A stretch of DNA of 64,000 bases from Aquilonibacter sp963820185. GTDB lineage: Bacteria; Vulcanimicrobiota; Vulcanimicrobiia; Vulcanimicrobiales; Vulcanimicrobiaceae. This document shows positions 42,428 through 51,781 of this stretch, one piece after another. The notes beneath the pieces are model-generated. The model did no database searches and was not told the origin of the DNA. It saw only the letters and a list, made by a program, of their open reading frames with translations. The first letter of the stretch is position 1, and every line of letters starts with the position of its first letter. The stretch lies in assembly GCA_963820185.1 (NCBI GenBank), contig CAWFYV010000004.1:248001-312000 (forward strand), written 5' to 3'. The translations under genes and the position numbers were made by a program.

Positions 42428-45034
42428 TCACGAAAAGAATCGTCGCGAGCGCGCCATCCAGGCGAAATCCGCGGGCGTTGCCCCACAGTGCGGGCTTGCC
42501 GTCCGGCGAAGAAGCGCTGCAGCCAGATCAAAATAAAGTACGATGAAGCTTACCCCGAAGCCCATCACGCCGTACCACTTCGAGCTGACCAGCAGCCCGA
42601 GCGCAATCGTAAACGCGACCAGCCACAGTGTTGCCGAACTGCCCCGCTCGCGCGCACCCTCGGCGCGAATCTCGTTTTGCGCGTAGGTAGCGCTGGCCAC
42701 CGGTGTCTCGTAGGTCACGCTCGGATCGGCTTTGTAGGTGAGCGTGTAATCCTCGCCCGGATACACGAGTGCGCCGCCGCGGTTTTGCGAGACCTCGCCC
42801 ACGTTGATGCGCGGCTTGCTGCCGGTTGTCTCGATCGAACCGCCGTCAGTCGCGTAGAGCGCGCGGTTGTTTCCGCCGACCAGCGCATACGAGCCGTCGG
42901 GGAACGTCAATTCTCGCGCACCGTCAGCGAACAATGCGGCAAGGAATACGTAGCGCAGCAGCAGATACACGCCGAGCGCAACATAGAGCGTGACGACAAT
43001 GCTCGAGGGCAGATCGAGGGCTGGTCGATGTTGGCACGCACCGGGCGGCTGTCGCACCGCGAACTTCCAAATCAGATCCCAGATCCCGACGACGAGACCG
43101 CCGGCAGCGAGCGAGACGATCACCGCTCCAGCGTAGCCCCAAGCCGGAACGACGGTATGCGGGCGCGATTCGACCTGCGAAGCGATCCAAAACCGGTAGA
43201 ACGCATAGACCGCGCCGAGCGCAAAGACGACGACGAACCCTTCGGGCGTGCCGATGCGCGACTGCACGAAGTGCATCCCGTCGCAGAGCAAGAAGAACGC
43301 TGCAATCGAAGCAAAGATCGTCGAGCCGGTGACGCGCTTCGCGAAAGCGTAGAGCAGCATCACGACGAGCGCGCCGAAGACCACATCGCCGAAACGCCAG
43401 CCCCACGAATTGTCGCCGTGAGCGAGGCCGCCGAAGAACCACACCGAGATCGTCACGAGGAGTTTGGTCAACGGCGGATGCGTGTTTTCGTAGATGCGCA
43501 TGTTCTTGAGATACTCTTCCGCCGCACGCGCGAAGTAGATCTCGTCAAAAATCTTGTCTGTGGGATACCAGTACCGAATGAACGAGAGGATGAAGCTGCC
43601 CACGCCGAGCACGCTCATTACGACGTAGTCGACCATCGTCATGATGCTGAGGCCTTCGCGCGGATCGAAGTAGTCGCGCCAAAGCCGCCTGAGAGGGCTC
43701 GCATTGCTCTTCGGAGCTGTCGCACTCTCCTGCGCTGTGCCGAGAAACACGTAGCCCAAGCCAAAGAACGTGCCGACCGCGATGATCGAATAGAACGAGG
43801 TCAGCGGGCCCCAAAGGTTGTGCGGATCGACGCCCGGTGTCGAATTAGTAACGTCGTGCAGGTACTGCAGCGCGTAGATCTGATCGGCGAAGAGCACCGC
43901 ACTGAGCGCAATGGCACCCCAGAGGTATCGTCGAGCGATCGGAATGCACGCGATACAGAACGTCAGCGCATCGAAGCTGTAGCGCTCGTGCATGCGGGTC
44001 GAGAGAATGTAGAACGCAAGCAGCGCAATCGCGCACGACTCCATGAATGCCGCCGCCGTGCGCTCTTGCAGATAACGCCACACGACGAGCGCGAGCGCCG
44101 CGACGACGAGCGCAATGCCCCAAACGTACTGCGGAAATTGCAGCGGGCCCCAACCGATGAGCATACTGTCTTTGGTCCACATCCCTCCTCGGATGGACCA
44201 GAGGTTGAACGCATTAACGCTGTTGTAGTCGTAGACGCTCGAGCCGAAGGCATAGCGCTCGAGAAGCCAACGAAGCGCTTCGATTGGATTTGCCGTTGGA
44301 TGGAACGGCAGCACGAGCAGAATCGAAAAGACCAGCGCGGCGACAACGCCGATCGCGGTTGCGGCCAGACGCTCGCGCAACTGCGCGCGGTAGGCGAATC
44401 CAAAGGCAAGAAAGAGCACGATCAGCACGGCGGCCTGCGGCTTGATCAGCAGCGAGTACGCGAGCGATACCCACCCGGCCGGGATCAGCCACAGACGTCC
44501 CGCGCTTTCGTCGTCGCTCTTTAAAAGAAGGTAGGCGCCGAGCAAAGCAAAGCCCGCGCCGACGGAGTCGACCTGACCCCAATCCGCAGAGTTCATGATC
44601 GAGGCGGGGTTGAGTACGTAGATCGCCGCGGCGCCGAGCGCCACGAGCGGCGCTGCAAAACGGCGGCCGATCGCGTAGATCAGCGCGCCAACGCCGAGAT
44701 CGGCGAGGATCGCCGGCAGTTTCACGACGATCCGCAGCAGGTTGTACTGCGGATCAAGACCGCGGAATGGTGCCCACAGGTGACCGAAGAGCGCGAGAAT
44801 ATACAAATAGCCCGGCGGGTAGTCCGCAAAGCCGGTCTTCGGCGTGTAGAAATTCGAGAGGCCGTTATCGAGCAGCGAGAGCGTCCAGGCGACGAAGGTG
44901 GTGACGTCGGTTGTAAACCCGCTTGCGCCAACAAAAAGCATGCGCAGGGCAAAGCCCAGCAACAGTAATAGCGGTAGCGCGTACGGGAGCATGCGCCCCC
45001 AGACGGACGTTTGGACGTTCGTCCTGGCGTTCAC
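42428..45034 (-). CDS. Two-part GT-C glycosyltransferase: N-terminal GT-C domain fused to PMT (GT39)
   Basis: 868 aa to a TGA at 42428. Residues 1 to about 430 form a multi-helix GT-C domain (TTDVTTFVAW, YPPGYLYILALFGHLW). From about 457 a dolichol/polyprenyl-phosphate-mannose protein mannosyltransferase begins, with the acidic pair DEIYFARAAEEYL (497-498) and HPPLTKLL. Near 42500-42507 the PMT sequence continues in another frame (LWGNARGFRLDGALA ... VYGLAWVPDLVRQ), then returns to the first frame near 42373-42385. It follows the polyprenyl synthase, which would make the lipid carrier for its sugar donor. Confidence 0.82.
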   Translation of the reverse strand: MNARTNVQTSVWGRMLPYALPLLLLLGFALRMLFVGASGFTTDVTTFVAWTLSLLDNGLSNFYTPKTGFADYPPGYLYILALFGHLWAPFRGLDPQYNLLRIVVKLPAILADLGVGALIYAIGRRFAAPLVALGAAAIYVLNPASIMNSADWGQVDSVGAGFALLGAYLLLKSDDESAGRLWLIPAGWVSLAYSLLIKPQAAVLIVLFLAFGFAYRAQLRERLAATAIGVVAALVFSILLVLPFHPTANPIEALRWLLERYAFGSSVYDYNSVNAFNLWSIRGGMWTKDSMLIGWGPLQFPQYVWGIALVVAALALVVWRYLQERTAAAFMESCAIALLAFYILSTRMHERYSFDALTFCIACIPIARRYLWGAIALSAVLFADQIYALQYLHDVTNSTPGVDPHNLWGPLTSFYSIIAVGTFFGLGYVFLGTAQESATAPKSNASPLRRLWRDYFDPREGLSIMTMVDYVVMSVLGVGSFILSFIRYWYPTDKIFDEIYFARAAEEYLKNMRIYENTHPPLTKLLVTISVWFFGGLAHGDNSWGWRFGDVVFGALVVMLLYAFAKRVTGSTIFASIAAFFLLCDGMHFVQSRIGTPEGFVVVFALGAVYAFYRFWIASQVESRPHTVVPAWGYAGAVIVSLAAGGLVVGIWDLIWKFAVRQPPGACQHRPALDLPSSIVVTLYVALGVYLLLRYVFLAALFADGARELTFPDGSYALVGGNNRALYATDGGSIETTGSKPRINVGEVSQNRGGALVYPGEDYTLTYKADPSVTYETPVASATYAQNEIRAEGARERGSSATLWLVAFTIALGLLVSSKWYGVMGFGVSFIVLYFDLAAALLRRTASPHCGATPADFAWMARSRRFFS

Positions 45035-45052
45035 AGTGTGGTTAGCCTCCGG

Positions 45053-46087
45053 TCAGCCCACCGGCTCGGCGAGCGTTTCGAGCAAGTAGTCGCGCAGCGC
45101 GCGGTTGGGGTGCCGCTCCACGACGGCCATAGGTTCTGCAACGGCACGCGCCGCGGCCTCTCGGGCCCCCAACTCGTCGAGCGCAGCAACCACGCGCTCA
45201 ACCTCGGGCGCCTCGAGCGGGCGGCGCACGCGGTAGGCCGCGGCGATGACGTCCCGTGCGGCCGACGGTGGCTGAGCAAGCGCCCACACGATCGGAAAAC
45301 TCCATTTGCGCCGCACCACGTCGTGCGCCACGGCTTTACCCGTCGCATCCGCAGTCGCCCAGATACCGAGTGCATCGTCACGCACCTGGAATGCCATGCC
45401 GTACGCACGCCCGAGTTCGGCATAGCTACGCACGATCGGCTCATCGACACCCGCGCAACACGCGCCAAGCGCGCAGGCCGCTTCGAAGAGGGCTGCCGTC
45501 TTCCCGGCGATCATTGTGTCGTAGGCGGCAAGCTCCACATGCGTCGCACCCTCGAACTGCAGATCGAGCGACTGCCCGTCGCACATCGTGCGGTGCGCGC
45601 GATGCAGGCGTTCGATCATTTCGAGCGCGCGCACCGGACCGAGTATCGCTTTTACGTTGGTAAGCGCCAGAAAGCTGAGCGCACACATCGCGTCGCCGGA
45701 GTTGACTGCCTGTGCTATGCCGTACACGCTCCAAAGCGTGCGCCGCCCATGCCGAAACTCATCGCGGTCCTCGATGTCATCGTGCACGAGCGAATAGTTG
45801 TGTAGCAGCTCGACGGCTACCGCAGCGTCCAGTGCATGTTCGAGCGGTGCACCTTCGGACTCGCACCCAAGCATGAGCATTGTCGGGCGCAATCGCTTGC
45901 CGCGCCGCGCCGGCCCGTGGGGTTCGTACCCGAAGTGGTAGGCGAGCATGTCGCCGATTGCGGGCGATCCGCCATAGTCGCGGATGCACGCGTGCAGGTG
46001 GGCTTCGAAGCGCTCAGACCGGTTGACCAGCGAGCTCCTCCATGCGCGACTGCACCTTGTCGACGAGCCATCCGGGCGTCGATGCAC
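45053..46087 (-). CDS. Polyprenyl (isoprenyl) diphosphate synthase
   Basis: Trans-prenyltransferase, 344 aa from the ATG at 46087, which overlaps ispH by 74 bases. First Asp-rich motif LVHDDIEDRDE; second RDDALGIW, as in actinobacterial enzymes; GKRLRP is present. A GGAGG site at 46035-46041 points to a shorter product starting with a rare CTG near 46030, so the N-terminus is uncertain. Product chain length cannot be told. It lies between ispH and the PMT gene. Confidence 0.88.
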   Translation of the reverse strand: MHRRPDGSSTRCSRAWRSSLVNRSERFEAHLHACIRDYGGSPAIGDMLAYHFGYEPHGPARRGKRLRPTMLMLGCESEGAPLEHALDAAVAVELLHNYSLVHDDIEDRDEFRHGRRTLWSVYGIAQAVNSGDAMCALSFLALTNVKAILGPVRALEMIERLHRAHRTMCDGQSLDLQFEGATHVELAAYDTMIAGKTAALFEAACALGACCAGVDEPIVRSYAELGRAYGMAFQVRDDALGIWATADATGKAVAHDVVRRKWSFPIVWALAQPPSAARDVIAAAYRVRRPLEAPEVERVVAALDELGAREAAARAVAEPMAVVERHPNRALRDYLLETLAEPVG

Positions 46088-46859
46088 CCGACATCAACCC
46101 AGCAACCTTTACGCCGTCGAACCAGTCGGACTTCAATTCATCCGGGCCTTCGATGTGATAGGCACGCGCGCCATGCGACTCCGAAAGTTCGGCGAGATGT
46201 TTGGTATTCGCTGACGTTTTGCCGCCGACAACGACCATCACCTCAACTTCGTCCGCGAGGCGCAGCGCTTCGCTCTGACGGTTGTTCGTATCGGTGCAGA
46301 TCGTGTTGACTGCACGAACTTCATAATATTTCTCGCTTAGCGCTTTGACGATATCGCTGAAGCGTTCGCGCGAGTACGTCGATTGCACGACGACGCCCAT
46401 CCGGCTGCCCCGCGGCAGCTTCGCAACGTCTTGCACCGTTTCAATGCACCAGGCGCCGGGCACGTGGCTGAGCGTGCCTTTGACTTCGGGATGGCTCGGA
46501 TCGCCGATCACGATAATTTTGTAGCCTTGCTCTTTGAGCTTCTCGGCCTGCACGTGGATCTTCGTCACCATCGGGCAGGTTGCGTCGATGATCTCGAGCC
46601 CTTTGGCCTTGGCTTTATCGAAGACTTCGATGGGAAGGCCGTGCGCGCGCACAAAGAGCGCACCGCTCTCGACGTCGTCGACACTTGCCGCGTTGCGCAG
46701 TCCGTTGGCTTCGAGCGTCGCTACGGTTTGCGGGTTGTGTACGACGTGACCGAGCGTGGTCACATCGTCGCGCTTGGCGATCGATTCTTCAGCTTTTTTC
46801 ACCGTGATCGCGACGCCGAAGCAGAACCCCTGAACCTTAGCTTTGCGGATCTCCATCAA
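46014..46859 (-). CDS. ispH: 4-hydroxy-3-methylbut-2-enyl diphosphate reductase
   Basis: 281 aa. Last MEP-pathway enzyme; the three cluster cysteines are in GFCFGV, DATCPMVTK and TICTDTNNRQ. Starts MM; the two ATGs are adjacent. Overlaps plsC by 23 bases. With ispD and ispF elsewhere in the window it supports a MEP route. Confidence 0.96.
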   Translation of the reverse strand: MMEIRKAKVQGFCFGVAITVKKAEESIAKRDDVTTLGHVVHNPQTVATLEANGLRNAASVDDVESGALFVRAHGLPIEVFDKAKAKGLEIIDATCPMVTKIHVQAEKLKEQGYKIIVIGDPSHPEVKGTLSHVPGAWCIETVQDVAKLPRGSRMGVVVQSTYSRERFSDIVKALSEKYYEVRAVNTICTDTNNRQSEALRLADEVEVMVVVGGKTSANTKHLAELSESHGARAYHIEGPDELKSDWFDGVKVAGLMSGASTPGWLVDKVQSRMEELAGQPV

Positions 46860-47439
46860 AACTTTCCCGTAAGGCCCAAATTGCGCCCATTACGTCGTCA
46901 GTGAACTTCGCCAAGTCCTCGCGGGTTGCTTTCCGGTCGGCCGGCAGCGTCATCGGTTTGCCGAATGCGACTTTGATCTGAGCGAGGCTGCCGGCCTGGG
47001 CACTGCCCACGATGCAAGCGGGCACGACGGGCGCCTTGGTCAGTGAGGCCAGCAGCGCTACGCCGATCTGCGGCTCCTTATCGCCGTGGACGTTGCGGCC
47101 GCCCTCGGGGAAAATGCCGACACACCCGCCCGCGCGCAGGACCTCGACGGAGCGCTTGATCGCCGCGGCAGCGCTGCCTTGGCGATCGACCGGATACGCG
47201 CCGACCGCGGCGATCAGCGGCCCGAGCACCGGGACTTCGAAAAGCTCGCTCTTGGCCATATAGCTGATCCGGCGCGGACAGCACGCGCCCATCAGCGGCG
47301 GATCGAGATTGGAGATGTGATTGCACGCGACGATCAGCGGTCCGGTCATCGGCACGTTTTCCGTGCCGTAGCCCTGCAAGCGCCACACTACGCGGCCGAT
47401 CGTCCAGATCATGCCCTTGGCAAAATCGTACAGCGTCAA
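46837..47439 (-). CDS. plsC: 1-acyl-sn-glycerol-3-phosphate acyltransferase
   Basis: 200 aa. H-x4-D motif NHISNLDPP, then FPEGGR, and a C-terminal VVPACIVGS. Second acylation of phosphatidic acid synthesis. A TTG start overlaps cmk by 4 bases (TTGA). Confidence 0.93.
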   Translation of the reverse strand: MTLYDFAKGMIWTIGRVVWRLQGYGTENVPMTGPLIVACNHISNLDPPLMGACCPRRISYMAKSELFEVPVLGPLIAAVGAYPVDRQGSAAAAIKRSVEVLRAGGCVGIFPEGGRNVHGDKEPQIGVALLASLTKAPVVPACIVGSAQAGSLAQIKVAFGKPMTLPADRKATREDLAKFTDDVMGAIWALRESFDGDPQS

Positions 47440-48125
47440 CGCGAGCGCTCCACGATGCCTGCAATCTCCGCCACAACCGCATCGATCCCAATCTCACTCG
47501 AATCGACGACGTGCGCATCGGGCGCCGGTGCGAGGGGCGAGACGGTGCGTTCGCGATCGAGCCGGTCGCGCTCTTCGATCTCTTGCGCGAGCTGATGCTC
47601 GCTGATGTTGTCGCCGGCCGCCAGCAATTGTGCACGACGGCGCTCGACGCGCGCCTGTACCGATGCGGTAAGGAAGATCTTGACCTGCGCAAGCGGCAGC
47701 ACGACCGTGCCAATGTCGCGACCTGCCATCACAACCGGCCCTTCTTGCGCGATCTCCCGCTGCGAACGCACCATCGCCTCGCGTACACGTGAATGCGCCG
47801 CGATCGTCGAGACAACCGTGCTCACTTGGTTGGATTGCAGCGTTGCGTCCTCGAGTTCGGCACCGCCGGCAACGATACGAAAGCCCTGCGGCGCTTTGGC
47901 ATCGAGGGTAACTTTCACACGCGCGCCCTCCCATAGTCGCACGAGCGCGCTCTCATTGTCGGCATCGATACCACTGCGCAAAGCGAGATACGCGAGGCCG
48001 CGATACATCGCGCCGGTATCGAGGTAGAGCACGCCGAGTTCCTGCGCGAGGCGGAACGCGACCGTCGTCTTACCGGATGCAGCGGGACCGTCGATCGCGA
48101 TTTGCAGGTGAGGCGGGGCGCTCAC
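47436..48125 (-). CDS. cmk: Cytidylate kinase
   Basis: 229 aa. P-loop GPAASGKTTVA, LDTGAMYRGLAYLALR and AGRDIGTVVLP are diagnostic. GTG start, 9 bases after the HxlR stop. Confidence 0.96.
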   Translation of the reverse strand: MSAPPHLQIAIDGPAASGKTTVAFRLAQELGVLYLDTGAMYRGLAYLALRSGIDADNESALVRLWEGARVKVTLDAKAPQGFRIVAGGAELEDATLQSNQVSTVVSTIAAHSRVREAMVRSQREIAQEGPVVMAGRDIGTVVLPLAQVKIFLTASVQARVERRRAQLLAAGDNISEHQLAQEIEERDRLDRERTVSPLAPAPDAHVVDSSEIGIDAVVAEIAGIVERSR

Positions 48126-48134
48126 GACTGCGCG

Positions 48135-48476
48135 TTATTCTTCGCTAAAGCGCTGGATATGTGCGCGTCCCCAGGTTTTGACGGCATCGACGAGCGGCAG
48201 CACGCCATGGCCGTAGTCGCTCAGCGAGTAGAAGACCGGTGCCGGAACCGGACCCGTTTCCTGACGCGTCACGATCCCGTCGGCGATCAACTCACCCAAT
48301 TGTTCGGTAAGCACCTTGTGCGAGACGTCGGGCAAAAATTGACGAATGCCCGCAAAATGATACGGGCGTTCGGCCAGCGAGTAAATGATGATGAGCTTCC
48401 ATTTTCCGCCAACGGCAGCGAGCGCGGCGGTAAGGGGGCAATCGCTCAGGGGATTCGCTCGACGCGCATGAACCAT
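48135..48476 (-). CDS. HxlR-family transcriptional regulator
   Basis: 113 aa winged helix. CPLTAALAAVGGKWKLIIIY and VLTEQLGELIADGIVTRQ are the family's signature; one N-terminal Cys (Cys13) may sense redox or electrophiles. It is divergent from a secreted protein gene and 9 bases upstream of cmk. Target genes unknown. Confidence 0.92.
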   Translation of the reverse strand: MVHARRANPLSDCPLTAALAAVGGKWKLIIIYSLAERPYHFAGIRQFLPDVSHKVLTEQLGELIADGIVTRQETGPVPAPVFYSLSDYGHGVLPLVDAVKTWGRAHIQRFSEE

Positions 48477-48534
48477 AGTTACTTCAAGGTTCCTTCTGGC
48501 GAGGGTGAGCCACCTGCCGTACGATCAGGCCGGT

Positions 48535-49590
48535 ATGAAGATGCTTCGAACGCCCGTTTTATTGTGCGCCGCCATGGCCGCGCTCGCGATTCTTCCGGCC
48601 TCCGCAACGCCCGCGCCGCGCGACGGGCAACACGATTTCGATTACCAATTCGGCACGTGGCACGTGCAGGTGCGCCGTCTGTTGCATTCGCGCAGCGGAC
48701 CCGTGGCCTGGGTGAATTACGAGGGCACGCATGTTGTGACCAAGGTCTGGAATGGGCGCGCTAATCTTGGTGTTCTCGAGATCGATGGGCCGGCCGGCCA
48801 CATCGAAGGCCAATCGCTGCGGCTGTACGATCCGAAAGCGCACCAGTGGACGGTCTCATTTGCGCCGAGCAGTACCGGCACGATGGGACCGCCGATGATC
48901 GGCGCGTTCGATAACGGCCGCGGTGAATTCTTCACTATGGAGAGCCAAGACGGCCGCACCGTGCTCGTTCGTAGCACGACCTCGGACATTACCGCAACGT
49001 CCTACCGCGATGAATACGCCTCTTCGGATGACGGCGGCAAGACGTGGGAACCGAACTGGATCGCGACCTATACACGAGCGTCAAGCAGCGACGTGCAGAA
49101 CGTACCTAGCGGCGCGGGCTTAAGCGATTCGCAGTCGCACGCCTTCGATTTCAATTTCGGCACGTGGCGAACGCACATCCGTTTCCTCAATCTCTTGCCC
49201 AACGGCACGACGGACTGGGTCGCGATGAGCGGAACGGTTGCAGTGCGAAAGATCTGGGGCGGCCGCGCGCTGCTGGAAGAGATCCAGGCCGACGGCGCAA
49301 CCGAACATCTCAAAGGCCTCACGATGTTTCTATACAATCCGCAAACGCACCAATGGACGCAGACCTTCGCTGGCAGCGACGGCTCGTGGGAATCTTCGAT
49401 GTACGGCACCTTCAGTAATGGGCGCGGGGTGCTCGTTTCGCAGGATGTGTACAACGGGAAGATGGCGCTCATCCGTGGCGTTTGGTCGAACATCACGCCG
49501 AACGCGCACCGCTTCGAGGAGTTCTATTCCTACGACGCGGGCGCGAGCTGGCATCGCGCTTTCGTCGGCAACCTCACGCGTTTGAGATAG
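48535..49590 (+). CDS. Secreted protein with two repeated beta-rich domains
   Basis: 351 aa from ATG 48535. A signal peptide (about 1-24, ends PASA) and two homologous halves: each opens HDFDYQFGTWHVQVR or HAFDFNFGTWRTHIR, continues with KVWNGRANL/KIWGGRALL and AHQWTVSF/THQWTQTF, and ends near Y-S-D-G-x-x-W. Probably a lipocalin- or DUF1579-like fold. Divergent from the HxlR regulator, so a likely target. Function unknown. Confidence 0.75.
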   Translation: MKMLRTPVLLCAAMAALAILPASATPAPRDGQHDFDYQFGTWHVQVRRLLHSRSGPVAWVNYEGTHVVTKVWNGRANLGVLEIDGPAGHIEGQSLRLYDPKAHQWTVSFAPSSTGTMGPPMIGAFDNGRGEFFTMESQDGRTVLVRSTTSDITATSYRDEYASSDDGGKTWEPNWIATYTRASSSDVQNVPSGAGLSDSQSHAFDFNFGTWRTHIRFLNLLPNGTTDWVAMSGTVAVRKIWGGRALLEEIQADGATEHLKGLTMFLYNPQTHQWTQTFAGSDGSWESSMYGTFSNGRGVLVSQDVYNGKMALIRGVWSNITPNAHRFEEFYSYDAGASWHRAFVGNLTRLR

Positions 49591-49622
49591 GCGGACGCGC
49601 AGGCCTGACGAAATCATTTTTC

Positions 49623-50942
49623 GTGGCAAAAACGCGCTCGGTCTTCTTCTGTAACTCCTGCGGCTTCGAGTCGACGCGTTGGCTTGGGCGCTGCCCGCAA
49701 TGCGAGGCATGGAACACCTTCGACGAGCGGCCCTTTGCCGTGCCCGCGCGAGCCGCCAAGGCGGTCGCAAGTGCGCGCAGCGCAGCACAAGCGCCCGTCG
49801 AGCTGCGCGCCATCGACGGCACAAAGATCGCGCGCATCCGCAGCGGCATGGGCGAATTCGACGCGGTCCTCGGCGGCGGCATCGTGCCCGGCAGCGTCAC
49901 GCTGATCGGTGGACCGCCGGGCGCCGGCAAATCGACGTTGCTCTTGCAGATCGCCGCGCGACTAAGCGATGTCGGCCCAGTGGTGTACGTCTGCGGCGAG
50001 GAGTCGGCCGCGCAGGTAAAACTGCGCGCACAGCGCCTTGGGATCGATGCGCCGCTGCTGGTCCACGCCGAGACAAATCTGCGCGCCGTGCTCGATGCAC
50101 TCGAGCGCACGGCACCACTCGCAGTGATCGTCGATTCGATTCAAACCGTGTGGCTACCGGATGCCGAGTCGTACGCTGGAAGCGTGACGCAGATCCGCGA
50201 CTGCACGCAGGCACTGATGGAATTCGCGAAGCGCAGCGGGTGCGCAACCTTCATCGTCGGCCACGTCACCAAAGACGGTGCGATCGCCGGACCCCGGCTG
50301 CTCGAACACCTGGTTGACACGGTGCTCTACTTCGAGGGCGAGACCAACGGCGAGTACCGCATTTTACGAGCGTACAAGAACCGCTTCGGCTCGATCGACG
50401 AGATCTGCGTCTTCGGTATGTACGACCGCGGCCTCGAAGAGGTGCTCAATCCGTCGGAGCTGTTTCTGGCCGGCCGCGAAGAGCGTCCAAGCGGCTCGTG
50501 CGTCGTCGCCTCGATCGTTGGGTCGCGCCCGGTCTTGATCGAAGTGCAAGCGCTGGTCGGCGAGAGCAGCTACGGAACGCCGCGGCGTTTGGCCAACAAT
50601 CTCGATCAAGCGCGCCTCGCGATGATTCTCGCCGTGCTCGAGCGGCGCGTCGGCATGCATCTCGGGACGCACGACGTATACGCATCGGTCGCCGGCGGTC
50701 TGCGCGTCAGCGAGCCGGCAGCCGATCTCGGCATCGCGCTTGCGATTGCATCGTCCTTTCGCGATCGTCCATTACCGGCCCACGCTGCGGCCTTCGGTGA
50801 ACTCGGTCTCTCCGGCGAGCTGCGCGGTGTGAATGCCAGCTCGCGGCGCGAAGCCGAAGCGCGTAAACTCGGCTACCACACGATCATCTCGCCCGAACAG
50901 TTTCGCGACGTCGCTTCAGCAATCGCCGCCGTGTTGTCGTAA
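49623..50942 (+). CDS. radA: DNA repair protein RadA (Sms)
   Basis: 439 aa. Zinc finger CNSCG...CPQC, Walker A GGPPGAGKSTL, the KNRFG motif and a Lon-like C-terminal domain. It is a helicase-like branch-migration factor in recombination. GTG 49623 gives the standard VAKTRSVFFCNSCG start. The stop shares one base with ftcD. Confidence 0.96.
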   Translation: MAKTRSVFFCNSCGFESTRWLGRCPQCEAWNTFDERPFAVPARAAKAVASARSAAQAPVELRAIDGTKIARIRSGMGEFDAVLGGGIVPGSVTLIGGPPGAGKSTLLLQIAARLSDVGPVVYVCGEESAAQVKLRAQRLGIDAPLLVHAETNLRAVLDALERTAPLAVIVDSIQTVWLPDAESYAGSVTQIRDCTQALMEFAKRSGCATFIVGHVTKDGAIAGPRLLEHLVDTVLYFEGETNGEYRILRAYKNRFGSIDEICVFGMYDRGLEEVLNPSELFLAGREERPSGSCVVASIVGSRPVLIEVQALVGESSYGTPRRLANNLDQARLAMILAVLERRVGMHLGTHDVYASVAGGLRVSEPAADLGIALAIASSFRDRPLPAHAAAFGELGLSGELRGVNASSRREAEARKLGYHTIISPEQFRDVASAIAAVLS

Positions 50943-51781
50943 TGCCGCTCTTCGAGATCGTTCCCAACCTCTCCGAAGGTCGCGACCCGGCGACGATCGA
51001 TGCGGCGGTCGATGCTGTGCGTGCAACCGGCGCTGTGGTGCTGCACCGTACGAGCGATCCGGTGCACCATCGAAGCGTGCTCACAATTGCGGGCAACGAC
51101 ACCCAGGTGCTGGATGCGGCAATCGCGATTGCCGGCGTTGCGGTCGAACGAATCGATCTTCGGGATCACAAGGGCGTGCATCCGCGCATCGGGGCGCTCG
51201 ACGTGTTGCCCTTCGTGCCGCTTCGCGATGCAACGCTCAAGGACGCCATCGCGCTGGCACACGAGGCGGGGGAACGAATCTGGGAACGTTACCGCGTGCC
51301 TTCCTTCTTCTATGGTGCCGCGGCGCGCCATCCGGAACGTGCGCTGCTCGCCGACGTGCGAGCCGGCGAGTTCGAGGGGCTCGATCTGCGTTTCAGCCGT
51401 CTTCCGCCCGATATCGGCGAGATTCCCAAGCACGACCGTGCGGGTGCGATTGCCGTGGGCGCGCGTAACGTACTCGTGGCTTTCAACGTGGAACTCGAGA
51501 CGGGCGATCTTGCGTTAGCTAAAGCGATCGCGCGCAGCTTGCGTGAAAGTTCCGGCGGGCTGCGTACGCTCCGGGCGCTTGGGTTGCGCTTGAGCGGAGG
51601 GGTGGTGCAAGTGTCACTAAATGTCACAGACGTCGCAGCGACGCCGCTCTACCGTATCGTCGAGTCGATCGCGCGCTTGGCCGCAAAGAGCGGCGTTGCG
51701 ATCCGCCGAAGCGAACTGGTCGGTTTAATTCCACGCGCCGCCGTCGAAGCATCGGCTCGCTACTACTTGGGGACATTGTGA
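50942..51781 (+). CDS. ftcD: Glutamate formimidoyltransferase
   Basis: 279 aa, formiminotransferase part only. EIVPNLSEGRDPATIDA at the start, VHPRIGALDVLPFVPL and VSLNVTDVAATPLYR are typical. Transfers formimino groups to tetrahydrofolate. The cyclodeaminase domain is absent. Coupled to radA (TAATG) and to the peptidase gene (GTGA). Confidence 0.9.
   Translation: MPLFEIVPNLSEGRDPATIDAAVDAVRATGAVVLHRTSDPVHHRSVLTIAGNDTQVLDAAIAIAGVAVERIDLRDHKGVHPRIGALDVLPFVPLRDATLKDAIALAHEAGERIWERYRVPSFFYGAAARHPERALLADVRAGEFEGLDLRFSRLPPDIGEIPKHDRAGAIAVGARNVLVAFNVELETGDLALAKAIARSLRESSGGLRTLRALGLRLSGGVVQVSLNVTDVAATPLYRIVESIARLAAKSGVAIRRSELVGLIPRAAVEASARYYLGTL

Noticed and set aside
42287..44524. 745-residue open frame on the plus strand
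   Set aside because: Lies antisense to the PMT gene, has an Arg/Glu/His-rich composition typical of GC-rich shadow frames and no recognisable domain.
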